Assembly (NCBI GenBank): GCA_963522035.1
Contig: CAUQYP010000105.1
Span: forward strand, 1-14,068
Reading direction: 5' to 3'
DNA: 14,068 bases
DNA from: Noviherbaspirillum_A sp963522035
Lineage (GTDB): Bacteria > Pseudomonadota > Gammaproteobacteria > Burkholderiales > Burkholderiaceae_D
Shown: positions 1 to 7,077 of the stretch, piece after piece
How positions within the stretch are numbered: the first letter of the stretch is position 1
Layout: each line of letters starts with the position of its first letter
The notes under the pieces: generated by a model
What the model saw: the letters and a program-made list of their open reading frames with translations, nothing else
What the model was told of the DNA's origin: nothing
The model's database searches: none
Position numbers and translations under genes: made by a program

Positions 1-88
1 CCTGGCGACGCGTCGCCGTCTAACGGGGATCCACGTCAAAGGCAACGTCAAAAGCCACGTCAAAAGCAACCGCAACGGTCGCTGCGCG
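1..88 (-). repeat. Dispersed repeat, left copy (continues beyond the window)
   Basis: This stretch holds three spaced ACGTCAAA-type units (33-40, 45-53, 57-65), an AAC-rich stretch, and GTCGCTGCGCG at 78-88. Read on the minus strand it matches the repeat at the right end of the window in the same order: the CGCGCAGCGAC core, then GTTGC-type units, TTTTGACG units and a CCCCGTT box. The 19-mer at 22-40 (AACGGGGATCCACGTCAAA) matches the reverse complement of 14032-14050 with one mismatch. A perfect 14-bp palindrome, GGCGACG/CGTCGCC, lies at 4-17. The copy sits just past the 3' end of the minus-strand PHA-system gene. I see no gene in it. A mobile or REP-like origin is inferred. Confidence 0.7.
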
Positions 89-126
89 CAGCATGCGATA
101 TCGCACCTGATGCGCCGCGACTGGTA

Positions 127-405
127 TCAAGCCCCGAACACCTTTTGCATCTTGCGTGCAAGCTTTTCCTGCACCATGGGCGCAAATGCCTTCATCATCA
201 GCCCCAGTTTGATTTCCAGCCTGGCGTCCCGTTCACCGACAACCAGCGTGCCATCGACGCCGCTGCGCTCGAAGCGCAGCACCGGGCCGTCCCACTGGCA
301 TTCCATGCCGAAGTCGGCAGCCATCTTGTCGGCGACCTGCTGCGCCGCTACCCGGGCGGCGTCCGGCGTCATGCTGTGCGGCTGGGTGATCTCGATATCC
401 GCCAT
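127..405 (-). CDS. Polyhydroxyalkanoic acid system (PHA granule-associated) family protein
   Basis: This 92-aa protein resembles the polyhydroxyalkanoic acid system family (PF09650/TIGR02610 type), small proteins found in PHA-producing proteobacteria and thought to act at the storage granule. Its biochemical role is not established. Visible features are an N-terminal segment with the MADIEITQPHSM start, a helical AARVAAQQVADKMAADFGM stretch, a beta-rich middle (W-x-G-x-V-L-R-F), and a basic amphipathic C-terminus ending near KMQKVFGA. There is no signal peptide or membrane segment. A GGGAG ribosome site lies about 8 nt before the ATG. The gene starts 2 nt after the stop of the hydroxyacid dehydrogenase, so the two are probably translationally coupled. 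A PHB depolymerase gene lies in the same window, which fits a PHA-storing host. Confidence 0.85.
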   Translation of the reverse strand: MADIEITQPHSMTPDAARVAAQQVADKMAADFGMECQWDGPVLRFERSGVDGTLVVGERDARLEIKLGLMMKAFAPMVQEKLARKMQKVFGA

Positions 406-407
406 GC

Positions 408-1391
408 TCAGGCTCCCGCCCGGACAGCCGGGTTCAGCAGGTTGGGCGGCGCCTGCTGCGTCAGCGCTGCGATCAGGTTGTCGGCCGCGCAGTTGGCCAT
501 GGCCAGCCGGGTCGCGATCGACGCGCTGGCGATGTGCGGCGTCAGCACGACGTTGGAGAGCGACAGGAAATCGGAATTGAACGCCGGTTCGTTCTCATAC
601 ACATCCAGCCCGGCGCCGGCAATGCGGCGCTCGCGCAGCGCGCGTATCAGCGCAGCGTCGTCGACGATGCCGCCGCGGGCGATATTGACCAGGATGGCGC
701 TCGGCTTCATCAGCGCGATCTCGGCCTCGCCTATCGTGTGATGCAGCGCCGGGCTGTAGGGCATCACCAGCACGATATGGTCGGCCTGCCGCAGCAGTTC
801 CTCGCGGCCGACATAGCGCGCGTTGTTGGCGCCGGCTTCCAGCTCGGGCGCGAGGCGCGAGCGGTTGTGATAGATCACCTGCATGCCGAAACCGGTCGAG
901 CGCCTGGCAATCGCCTGCCCGATGCGGCCCATGCCGAGGATGCCCAGCGTCGCGCCGTGCAGGTCGGCGCCGACGAAGCTGTCGTAGCGCCACTTCTGCC
1001 ATTGCCCGGCGCGCAGCCAGTGCTCCGACTCGGTGATGCGGCGCGCGGCCGCCATCAGCAGCGCCCAGCCGAAATCGGCAGTGGTTTCATTGAGCACGTC
1101 GGGCGTGTTGGTGACCATGACGCCGGCACGGGTGGCGGCGTCGATGTCGATATTATTATAGCCAACCGCCATGTTGGCGACCGCTTTCAGGCCGGGGCAT
1201 GCGGCGAGCAGTTGCGGGTCGACCCGCTCGCTCATGGTTGCGAACAAGCCGACCTTGTCCTTGAGGCGGTCCTGCAGCTGCGTCGGACTGAAGATGTCGT
1301 CGTCGGGATTGTCCTCGACATCGAAGTGCTGGCGCAGGCGTTCGAGCACTTCGGGAAAGATGGCGCGGGCCACCAGGATGCTGGGCTTCAT
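408..1391 (-). CDS. D-2-hydroxyacid dehydrogenase (GhrB-like glyoxylate/hydroxypyruvate reductase)
   Basis: This 327-aa protein is a member of the NAD(P)-dependent D-isomer 2-hydroxyacid dehydrogenase family, which interconverts 2-oxoacids and D-2-hydroxyacids in the cytosol. The nucleotide-binding GMGRIG motif is at residues 153-158 within LGILGMGRIGQAIARR. The family catalytic residues are visible as Arg239 (NIARGG), Glu268 (YENEP) and His286 (TPHIAS). Length and motif spacing are those of GhrB/glyoxylate reductase, but substrate choice (glyoxylate, hydroxypyruvate or gluconate) cannot be read from the sequence. It follows the antiporter gene by 12 nt and precedes the PHA-system gene by 2 nt, suggesting one minus-strand transcript. 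The ribosome site before the ATG is weak. Confidence 0.9.
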   Translation of the reverse strand: MKPSILVARAIFPEVLERLRQHFDVEDNPDDDIFSPTQLQDRLKDKVGLFATMSERVDPQLLAACPGLKAVANMAVGYNNIDIDAATRAGVMVTNTPDVLNETTADFGWALLMAAARRITESEHWLRAGQWQKWRYDSFVGADLHGATLGILGMGRIGQAIARRSTGFGMQVIYHNRSRLAPELEAGANNARYVGREELLRQADHIVLVMPYSPALHHTIGEAEIALMKPSAILVNIARGGIVDDAALIRALRERRIAGAGLDVYENEPAFNSDFLSLSNVVLTPHIASASIATRLAMANCAADNLIAALTQQAPPNLLNPAVRAGA

Positions 1392-1403
1392 GTCAGAGGT
1401 CTT

Positions 1404-2846
1404 TCAGCGAAAGAAGAGGAAGGTCATCAAAATAAACAGGGGAACCAGGATAACGCCTGACCAGGCCATGTAGCCAAAGAAGGAAGGCATGCGGATGCCG
1501 CGCTCCTCGGCGATGGCCTTGACCATCATGTTCGGCGCATTGCCGATGTAGCTGTTCGCGCCCATGAACACCGCGCCGCACGAGATCGCGGCCAGGGTCG
1601 ACGCCAGCGTCGTCATCAGTTGCTGCGCATCGCCGCCGGCAGTGTTGAAGAACACCAGGTAGGTCGGCGCATTGTCGAGGAAGGACGAGAGGATGCCGGT
1701 AGCCCAGAAGTACATGGCGTCGATGGGCTGGCCGGACGGACCGGTCACTGCCCGCACCACTGCACCGAACGCACCTGCCTCGCCGGCCCGCAGCATTGCA
1801 ATGACCGGGATGATGGTCAGGAAAATGCCGGCGAACAGCTTGCCGACTTCGGCGATCGGCCCCCATGAAAAGTCATTGCCGGCGCGCGCGGAGGCTGGCG
1901 TGATTTTCAGCGACAGCCCGATCACCACCAGCAGCAGTACGTCGCGCAACAGGTTCTGCAATTCAACCGGGGTGCCCATCACGCTGAACTCGATGCCAGG
2001 CTTCCAGAAGCCGCTCATCAGCACCAGGCCGACGACAACCGCCAGAAGCAGGAAGTTGACCTTGCCCTCGAACCAGATCCGGCTGTCCGGCGTCGGGTCG
2101 ACCGGCATGATCTCCTCGCGCCGGTGATAGTAGTAGCTGTCGAGCGCGTAGAAAATCAGCAGCAGCGCCGTGCACAGGAACAGGGTTTCGGGAAAAATAT
2201 GTTGCACGGTCCAGAAAAAGTCGACGCCCTTCAGGAAGCCCAGGAATAGCGGCGGGTCGCCCAGCGGCGTCAGCGAACCGCCCGCATTGGCGACCAGGAA
2301 AATGAAGAAGACCACGATGTGCGCGGCGTGTTTGCGGTTGTCGTTGGCGCGGATGATCGGCCGTATCATCAGCATGGCCGCGCCGGTCGTGCCCATGAAG
2401 CTGGCCAGCAGCGTGCCGATGGCGAGGATGGTGGTGTTGAGCGCCGGCGTGCCATGCAAATTGCCGCGCACGCAGATGCCGCCGGCCACCACGAACAGCG
2501 CCGTAATCAGGATGATGAAGGGGATGAACTCGGCCAGGAAGGCATGCACCGCGCCGCTGGCCGCAACCGGCACGCCGAAGAACAATGCGCACGGGACCAG
2601 GAAGGCCAGGCTCCAGGCGGCAGCGATCTTGCCGTAATGGTGATGCCAGAACAGCGGCGTCAGCAGCGGGCACAATGCAATCGACAGCAGCAGTCCGGCG
2701 AACGGTATTCCCCACCAGGCCGACAGGCCTTCGCCCCTCAATTCCGCGGCCGCGGCGATGCCCGGCACGAGGACGGCGGCGAGCGCGACGCCGGCCAGTA
2801 TTTTTTTCTGCAATCCCGTCTCCCTGTCTGTGAAAAGCGCCGCCAT
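1404..2846 (-). CDS. Sodium:proton antiporter, NhaD/CitMHS-like ion transporter
   Basis: This inner-membrane carrier of up to 480 aa belongs to the ion transporter superfamily (NhaD/ArsB/CitT type, CitMHS_2-like) and probably exchanges Na+ for H+. The ion specificity is inferred from the family. Many hydrophobic helices are visible. Conserved-looking loops are MGTTGAAMLMIRP (about 151-163), SLTPLGDPPLFLGF (191-204), FLDNAPTYLVF (about 389-399) and GANSYIGNAPNMM. The start is uncertain. The outer ATG at 2846 has no clear ribosome site, whereas an in-frame TTG at 2813 is preceded by GGGAG at 6-nt spacing and would give a neat hydrophobic N-terminus, MQKKILAGVALAAVLVPG. I keep the outer ATG as the boundary but consider 2813 at least as likely. 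It is the first gene of the minus-strand group. Confidence 0.88.
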   Translation of the reverse strand: MAALFTDRETGLQKKILAGVALAAVLVPGIAAAAELRGEGLSAWWGIPFAGLLLSIALCPLLTPLFWHHHYGKIAAAWSLAFLVPCALFFGVPVAASGAVHAFLAEFIPFIILITALFVVAGGICVRGNLHGTPALNTTILAIGTLLASFMGTTGAAMLMIRPIIRANDNRKHAAHIVVFFIFLVANAGGSLTPLGDPPLFLGFLKGVDFFWTVQHIFPETLFLCTALLLIFYALDSYYYHRREEIMPVDPTPDSRIWFEGKVNFLLLAVVVGLVLMSGFWKPGIEFSVMGTPVELQNLLRDVLLLVVIGLSLKITPASARAGNDFSWGPIAEVGKLFAGIFLTIIPVIAMLRAGEAGAFGAVVRAVTGPSGQPIDAMYFWATGILSSFLDNAPTYLVFFNTAGGDAQQLMTTLASTLAAISCGAVFMGANSYIGNAPNMMVKAIAEERGIRMPSFFGYMAWSGVILVPLFILMTFLFFR

Positions 2847-2950
2847 TCTATCGTGGAAATCCGCCGCGACCGCGGTCTGCCGGGCCGCGAAGCGGAAATC
2901 CCGGGTAGGCCGGAGCGCATTTGCTTATGCCTATTTCGTCTAACCCTGGT

Positions 2951-2979
2951 TTGTGATAAAGGCGTATTTGTCTTAAAAT
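2951..2979 (+). promoter_or_regulatory. Predicted sigma70-type promoter for fdxA
   Basis: TTGTGA at 2951-2956 and TAAAAT at 2974-2979 are separated by exactly 17 bp. Transcription would start near 2986, giving a leader of about 90 nt before the fdxA ATG. This is the best promoter-like match in the 229-bp gap between the divergent antiporter and ferredoxin genes. Confidence 0.55.
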
Positions 2980-3075
2980 ACAAGGCTTTTTCACGGTCAT
3001 GTCCGGTTGCGCAGCAGTTCCCGCCACCGCCCACGCATGTCCAGCATGCCCCGATTTTTTACAGATAGGACTGTT

Positions 3076-3399
3076 ATGACCCACGTTGTGACCGAATCCT
3101 GCATCCGCTGCCGTTACACGGACTGCGTCGATGTATGCCCGGTAGATTGCTTCCGCGAAGGCCCGAATTTCCTGGCAATCGACCCGGATGAATGCATCGA
3201 TTGCGCCGTTTGCGTCGCCGAATGCCCGGTCAATGCGATCTACGCCGAGGAAGATGTCCCGGCGGACCAGCAGCAATTCATCAAGCTGAATATCGACCTG
3301 GCGCGCAAGTGGCCGTCTATCACCAAGACCAAGGCGGCGTTGCCCGAAGCTGAAGAATTCAAGGACGTCGCGGACAAGCTGAAGTACCTGGAGCACTAA
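3076..3399 (+). CDS. fdxA: 7Fe ferredoxin FdxA ([3Fe-4S][4Fe-4S])
   Basis: This 107-aa ferredoxin closely resembles the Azotobacter FdI / FdxA type, a cytosolic low-potential electron carrier. Cysteines fall at 9, 12, 17, 21, 25, 40, 43, 46 and 50. By family knowledge, 9, 17 and 50 would hold the [3Fe-4S] cluster and 21, 40, 43 and 46 the [4Fe-4S] cluster, leaving 12 and 25 as extra cysteines. The C-terminal region (KLNIDLARKWPSITKTK) is the usual FdxA tail. I chose the ATG at 3076 because the protein then begins MTHVVTESC as in the family. An upstream in-frame start at 3007 would add 23 residues unlike it. The probable redox partner, a ferredoxin-NADP reductase, lies 121 bp downstream on the same strand. 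Confidence 0.95.
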   Translation: MTHVVTESCIRCRYTDCVDVCPVDCFREGPNFLAIDPDECIDCAVCVAECPVNAIYAEEDVPADQQQFIKLNIDLARKWPSITKTKAALPEAEEFKDVADKLKYLEH

Positions 3400-3431
3400 T
3401 CTGCCCCACGCAAGTTGCATTGCCAGTCGGC

Positions 3432-3449
3432 CGGGCGCTTCGCCGCCCG
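3432..3449 (+). promoter_or_regulatory. GC-rich intercistronic hairpin between fdxA and the reductase
   Basis: CGGGCG (3432-3437) and CGCCCG (3444-3449) can pair around a 6-nt CTTCGC loop. No T-run follows, so it is not a standard intrinsic terminator. It could protect the fdxA 3' end or lower read-through into the reductase gene. The role is inferred. Confidence 0.35.
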
Positions 3450-3520
3450 ACAGCCGGCAGCCACCCCGCTACTTGCCGCTACGCTACTTACCTACCCAAG
3501 AAACAGGAATCTGATTTCAA

Positions 3521-4618
3521 ATGGAAAACACCGCTGCCCCAACTATCCCCGGGCCCGTTGCCGCGCAGGGCGGACCGCGCGAGCCCATCGTTGCCGATGC
3601 CGTCATCATCGGCGCTGGTCCGGTTGGCCTGTTCCAGGTATTCGAACTCGGACTTCTTGAAATCAAGGCGCACGTGATCGATTCGCTGGGCGAAGTCGGT
3701 GGACAATGTGTCGAGCTCTATCCGGACAAGCCGATTTACGACATACCGGCCGTGCCGGTGTGCACCGGCCAGGAATTGACCGACAACCTGCTCAAGCAGA
3801 TCGAGCCGTTCGATCCGACCTTCCACCTGGGCCAGGAAGTCACGCTGGTCGAACGCCGCGACGACCATCGTTTCAACCTCGAAACCACGGCCGGCACCCG
3901 CTTCATCACCAAGACCATCTTCATTGCAGCCGGCGTCGGCTCGTTCCAGCCCCGTACGCTGAAAGTGGACGGCATCGAGCAGTTCGAGGGTTCCCAGCTG
4001 TTCTACCGCGTCAAGGATCCTGCCCGCTTCGCCGGCAAGAACCTGGTGATCTGCGGCGGCGGCGACTCCGCACTGGACTGGGCGCTGAACCTGGCCGGCA
4101 CTGCCGAGTCGGTGGTTCTGCTGCATCGTCGCGATGAGTTCCGTGCAGCACCGGCGTCAGTCGCCAAGATGAAGGACATGTGTGACAAGTACGAGATGCA
4201 GTTGCTGATTGGCCAGGTCACCGGCTACGAAAGCGAAGGCACGACGCTGTCGGGCATCAAGGTGACCGGTGCCGACGGCGTAACCCGCCGCTTGCCGCTC
4301 GACCACCTGCTGGTCTTTTTCGGTCTCTCCCCCAAGCTCGGCCCGATTGCCGAATGGGGCCTGGATATCGAGCGCAAGCAGTTGAAGGTGGGCACCGAGC
4401 GCTTTGAAACCAACGTGCCCGGTATTTTCGCGGTAGGCGACATCAATACCTATCCGGGAAAGAAAAAACTGATCCTGTCGGGCTTCCACGAGGCAGCGCT
4501 CGCGGCGTTTGCCGCGGCGCCTTACATCTTCCCGGACAAGAAAATCCACATGCAGTACACCACGACGTCACCGAAACTTCACAAGATTCTTGGTGTTGAA
4601 ACCCCGGTCTTCGACTGA
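3521..4618 (+). CDS. Ferredoxin--NADP+ reductase, thioredoxin-reductase-like type
   Basis: This 365-aa flavoprotein of the two-dinucleotide-binding superfamily is predicted to move electrons between NADPH and ferredoxin in the cytosol. The FAD-binding motif GAGPVG is at 31-36, followed by a GGQC/YPDKPIYDIPA segment typical of TrxR-like FNRs. The NADP-binding motif CGGGDSA is at 178-184, HRR at 202-204 is likely to bind the 2'-phosphate, and the second FAD motif GIFAVGDI is at 301-308. The CxxC redox pair of true thioredoxin reductases is absent, which favours FNR over TrxR. The start is supported by AGGAA 11 nt upstream. Lying directly after fdxA, it probably serves that ferredoxin, and an intrinsic terminator follows its stop. 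Confidence 0.9.
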   Translation: MENTAAPTIPGPVAAQGGPREPIVADAVIIGAGPVGLFQVFELGLLEIKAHVIDSLGEVGGQCVELYPDKPIYDIPAVPVCTGQELTDNLLKQIEPFDPTFHLGQEVTLVERRDDHRFNLETTAGTRFITKTIFIAAGVGSFQPRTLKVDGIEQFEGSQLFYRVKDPARFAGKNLVICGGGDSALDWALNLAGTAESVVLLHRRDEFRAAPASVAKMKDMCDKYEMQLLIGQVTGYESEGTTLSGIKVTGADGVTRRLPLDHLLVFFGLSPKLGPIAEWGLDIERKQLKVGTERFETNVPGIFAVGDINTYPGKKKLILSGFHEAALAAFAAAPYIFPDKKIHMQYTTTSPKLHKILGVETPVFD

Positions 4619-4645
4619 ACCGCTCTCAGGACAGGTATTGCCCAC

Positions 4646-4682
4646 ACACCTTTTGCATCGTTGCAAGAGGTGTTTCTTTTTT
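4646..4682 (+). terminator. Rho-independent terminator after the ferredoxin reductase gene
   Basis: A 12-bp stem pairs ACACCTTTTGCA (4646-4657) with TGCAAGAGGTGT (4662-4673), with one G-T pair and a TCGT loop. A run of T with a single C follows (4674-4682). It lies 27 nt after the stop codon. Confidence 0.9.
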
Positions 4683-4887
4683 GAGACGCCGAAAATAGCG
4701 AGTTTGCAGTTACTCAACCTTGCGTTGATAAATCGGGCTAGCTTACCGATATTGACATTGGTGTTGTTAATCGCACACGTGCATGGTGTGAAAAATTTGC
4801 GAACGGACGTGCGGCAACGAACCTAAGAAAACCAGGAATGTTCGTTAGGATTCACTGAAGAAAGTGAAAACCGCTGACGTATTTGTT

Positions 4888-4929
4888 GCATTGGTTACCA
4901 ATTTCCTGTTGTAAACGGCAAACCAATGC
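4888..4929. promoter_or_regulatory. Candidate operator: ATTGGT-T-ACCAAT dyad plus a third half-site
   Basis: A perfect dyad ATTGGT/ACCAAT with a one-base centre lies at 4890-4902, and a further ACCAAT lies at 4922-4927. The outer 9-mers GCATTGGTT (4888-4896) and AACCAATGC (4921-4929) also pair perfectly. The three half-sites in 40 bp look like a regulator-binding cluster. Function is inferred. Confidence 0.4.
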
Positions 4930-4990
4930 GACATGACAGCCGAGAGAAAACTATTTCATGTCCGCGACATTTTTTCGTTATGATGCAATC

Positions 4991-5014
4991 AGGAATTTAC
5001 CCTAGGAAATTCCT
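4991..5014. promoter_or_regulatory. Inverted repeat AGGAATTT/AAATTCCT before phaZ
   Basis: Perfect 8-bp arms at 4991-4998 and 5007-5014 flank an 8-nt spacer containing CCTAGG. The element lies 26 bp before the phaZ ATG and about where transcription from the TATGAT box would begin. It could be an operator or a leader hairpin. Confidence 0.4.
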
Positions 5015-5040
5015 GTCTCGCGGCACCCGAAAGGAACACC

Positions 5041-6270
5041 ATGCTTTACCAATTCCATGAAATAAACCGCACCTTGCTGAATCCCCTGGTGCAATGGGCC
5101 GACGCTTCGTCCAAGCTGTTCAGCAATCCGGTGTCCCCGTTCGCGCATACACCATTCGCCCAGCGCATCGCCGCAGGCTATGAACTGATGTATCGCCTCG
5201 GCAAGGATTACGAAAAACCGCCTTTCGGAATCGCCACCACGACCGTCGATGGAAAAACCGTCCCCCTGGTTGAGCAGGTCGCCGTGGAAAAGCCGTTTTG
5301 CCGCCTGCTGCATTTCAAAAAAGATTTTGCGGCCGGCCAGGACGTCGCCCAGCCCACCGTGCTGCTGGTGGCGCCCCTGTCCGGGCACCATTCGACCCTG
5401 CTGCGCGAAACTGTGCGCGAGCTGGTCAAGGAACATGATGTCTACATCACCGACTGGACCGATGCCCGCATGGTGCCGATGTCCGAAGGTCCGTTCCACC
5501 TGCATGACTATATTTACTACGTGCAGGAATTTATCCGCACGCTCGGGCCTGAAGTCCACGTGATCTCCGTGTGCCAGCCGACCGTGCCGGTGCTCGCCGC
5601 GATTTCACTGATGGCCAGCGCCAATGAGCCGGTCATGCCCAAGACCATGACCATGATGGGCGGCCCGATCGACCCGCGCCGTTCGCCGACACAGGTGAAT
5701 GACCTGGCGACCGAGAAGCCGTTTTCGTGGTTCGAGAACAATGTGATCTACTCGGTGCCGCCGACCTATCCGGCTTTTGGCCGCAAGGTCTACCCGGGCT
5801 TCCTGCAGCATGCCGGCTTCGTTGCGATGAACCCGCAGCGGCATGCCCAAAGCCACTGGGACTTCTACATGCACCTGCGCACCGGCGACAACGAGTCGGC
5901 CGAGGAGCATCGCAAGTTCTACGATGAATACAACGCCGTGCTGGACATGCCTGCCGAGTATTACCTCGAGACCATCAAGACGGTGTTCCAGGACCACAGC
6001 CTGCCCAGGGGCATCTGGGAAGTCGAAGGCAAGCTGGTGCGGCCGCAGGACATCAAGACCGTCGCGCTGTTCACGATCGAAGGCGAGCTGGACGATATTT
6101 CCGGTTCGGGCCAGACCGAAGCCGCGCACGACTTGTGCAGCAGCATTCCTGCCGACATGAAGCAGCACTACGTGGCGCCCAAGTGCGGCCACTACGGCAT
6201 TTTCTCCGGCCGTCGCTGGCGTGAAATGGTGGCGCCGAAGATCGCCACCTTTATCCGCGCCCATGCCTGA
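5041..6270 (+). CDS. phaZ: Intracellular polyhydroxybutyrate (PHB) depolymerase
   Basis: This 409-aa protein strongly resembles the PhaZa1/PhaZ1 intracellular PHB depolymerases of Ralstonia and relatives (TIGR01849 type), which hydrolyse amorphous PHB on cytoplasmic granules. It begins MLYQFHEINRTLLNPL as in the family and has no signal peptide, which separates it from secreted depolymerases. The nucleophile is a cysteine in place of the usual lipase-box serine: Cys178 in VISVCQPTVP. The likely partners are Asp351 (EGELDDISG) and His384 (CGHYGIF). The length is close to the family norm. An AAGGA site lies 5 nt before the ATG. It appears monocistronic, with its own upstream regulatory gap and a terminator. 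Confidence 0.96.
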   Translation: MLYQFHEINRTLLNPLVQWADASSKLFSNPVSPFAHTPFAQRIAAGYELMYRLGKDYEKPPFGIATTTVDGKTVPLVEQVAVEKPFCRLLHFKKDFAAGQDVAQPTVLLVAPLSGHHSTLLRETVRELVKEHDVYITDWTDARMVPMSEGPFHLHDYIYYVQEFIRTLGPEVHVISVCQPTVPVLAAISLMASANEPVMPKTMTMMGGPIDPRRSPTQVNDLATEKPFSWFENNVIYSVPPTYPAFGRKVYPGFLQHAGFVAMNPQRHAQSHWDFYMHLRTGDNESAEEHRKFYDEYNAVLDMPAEYYLETIKTVFQDHSLPRGIWEVEGKLVRPQDIKTVALFTIEGELDDISGSGQTEAAHDLCSSIPADMKQHYVAPKCGHYGIFSGRRWREMVAPKIATFIRAHA

Positions 6271-6296
6271 GCGCTGAGCGCTCCCGGCAGGACCCG

Positions 6297-6329
6297 AAAG
6301 CCGCCCGTCGAAAGACCGGCGGCTTTTTT
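6297..6329 (+). terminator. Rho-independent terminator after phaZ
   Basis: AAAGCCGCC (6297-6305) pairs with GGCGGCTTT (6318-6326). The inner GTC/GAC pairs close a GAAA tetraloop across a C-C mismatch. A run of six T follows the GC stem. It lies 26 nt past the phaZ stop. Confidence 0.92.
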
Positions 6330-6331
6330 GT

Positions 6332-6360
6332 TTGTGGCAGCCGATATTGTCCGGGATAAT
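6332..6360 (+). promoter_or_regulatory. Predicted promoter for the rsxB-like gene, placing +1 at or near its ATG
   Basis: TTGTGG (6332-6337) and GATAAT (6355-6360) are separated by 17 bp and follow directly after the phaZ terminator. The expected start point, about 7 nt past the -10 box, is the A of the predicted start codon at 6367. That would give a leaderless or nearly leaderless mRNA. Confidence 0.45.
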
Positions 6361-6366
6361 GGCGCC

Positions 6367-7077
6367 ATGCCTGAAACCGAACTCTCCCGCGGCCCGAACC
6401 CGGCCGTCGCCGACCGCCTTGAAAACCTGCTTCCCCAGACCCAGTGCACGAAGTGCGGCTATCCGGACTGCCGCGCCTACGCCGAAGCCATGGCAGCGGG
6501 TGACGCCGCCATCAACCAGTGCCCTCCCGGCGGCATCGAAGGCATACGCCGGCTGGCGCAGGCGCTGGGCAAGCTGGTTATGCCGCTCAACCCGCAGCAT
6601 GGCGCGGAGCGGCCGCGCCCGGTCGCCTTCATCGACGAGTCGATCTGCATCGGCTGCACGCTGTGCATACAGGCTTGCCCGGTCGATGCGATCGTCGGCG
6701 CCGCCAAGCAGATGCACACCGTCGTGCCGGATCTCTGCACCGGCTGCGATTTATGCGTGGCGCCCTGCCCGGTAGACTGCATTGCGATGGTGGAGGTGAC
6801 GGCGGGCCGAACCGGGTGGGATGCCTGGTCGCAGCAGCAGGCCGACGGCGCGCGCGCCCGTCACGCCGCGCGGCGCCTGCGGCTCTTGCGCGAGCGCGAG
6901 GAAAACGATGCGCGCCTGGCAGCCAAGGCAGCCGCCAAGCTCAGGGAAGTGGACGCCCAGTCACCCCAGACGCCAGATGAACGCGCCGAGCAGCAGCGCA
7001 AGAAAGCCATCATTGCCGCTGCCATCGAGCGCGCAAGGGTAAAGAAGGAAGAAATGGCTGCGCGGAGCAAGGCATGA
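6367..7077 (+). CDS. rsxB: RnfB/RsxB-like iron-sulfur electron transfer protein (soluble, orphan)
   Basis: This 236-aa protein resembles the RnfB/RsxB subunit of Rnf/Rsx electron transport complexes. An N-terminal Fe-S domain has Cys27, Cys30, Cys35 and Cys52. Two ferredoxin-type [4Fe-4S] motifs follow, at Cys94/97/100/104 and Cys124/127/130/134. A charged Ala/Arg/Lys/Glu-rich helical tail runs from about residue 150 to the end. The N-terminal membrane helix of classical RnfB is missing and no other rnf genes are present, so it is probably a stand-alone cytosolic protein and the symbol is by resemblance only. I chose ATG 6367 because earlier in-frame TTG/GTG options would start inside or beside the phaZ terminator. 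There is no convincing ribosome site. Its stop overlaps the nth start. Confidence 0.85.
   Translation: MPETELSRGPNPAVADRLENLLPQTQCTKCGYPDCRAYAEAMAAGDAAINQCPPGGIEGIRRLAQALGKLVMPLNPQHGAERPRPVAFIDESICIGCTLCIQACPVDAIVGAAKQMHTVVPDLCTGCDLCVAPCPVDCIAMVEVTAGRTGWDAWSQQQADGARARHAARRLRLLREREENDARLAAKAAAKLREVDAQSPQTPDERAEQQRKKAIIAAAIERARVKKEEMAARSKA

Larger units (their letters stand above)
4683..5040 (+). promoter_or_regulatory. phaZ upstream region, gene-free and comparatively AT-rich
   Basis: I see no gene in this gap. It holds a possible distal promoter (TTGCAG 4704-4709, 17 bp, GATAAA 4727-4732) and a possible proximal -10 box TATGAT at 4979-4984 whose -35 is weak. It also holds a 7-bp inverted repeat AACGAAC/GTTCGTT (4816-4822, 4840-4846), the ATTGGT dyads at 4890-4927 and the AGGAATTT dyad at 4991-5014. 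A good AAGGA ribosome site at 5031-5035 precedes phaZ. The dyads suggest control of PHB breakdown, but no regulator can be named from sequence. Confidence 0.5.

Noticed and set aside
534..1460. A 308-codon plus-strand frame opposite the hydroxyacid dehydrogenase
   Set aside because: The dehydrogenase has all its catalytic residues on the minus strand, and this frame shows only shadow composition.
4752..4780. Consensus -35 TTGACA upstream of phaZ
   Set aside because: No acceptable -10 box occurs 16-18 bp downstream.
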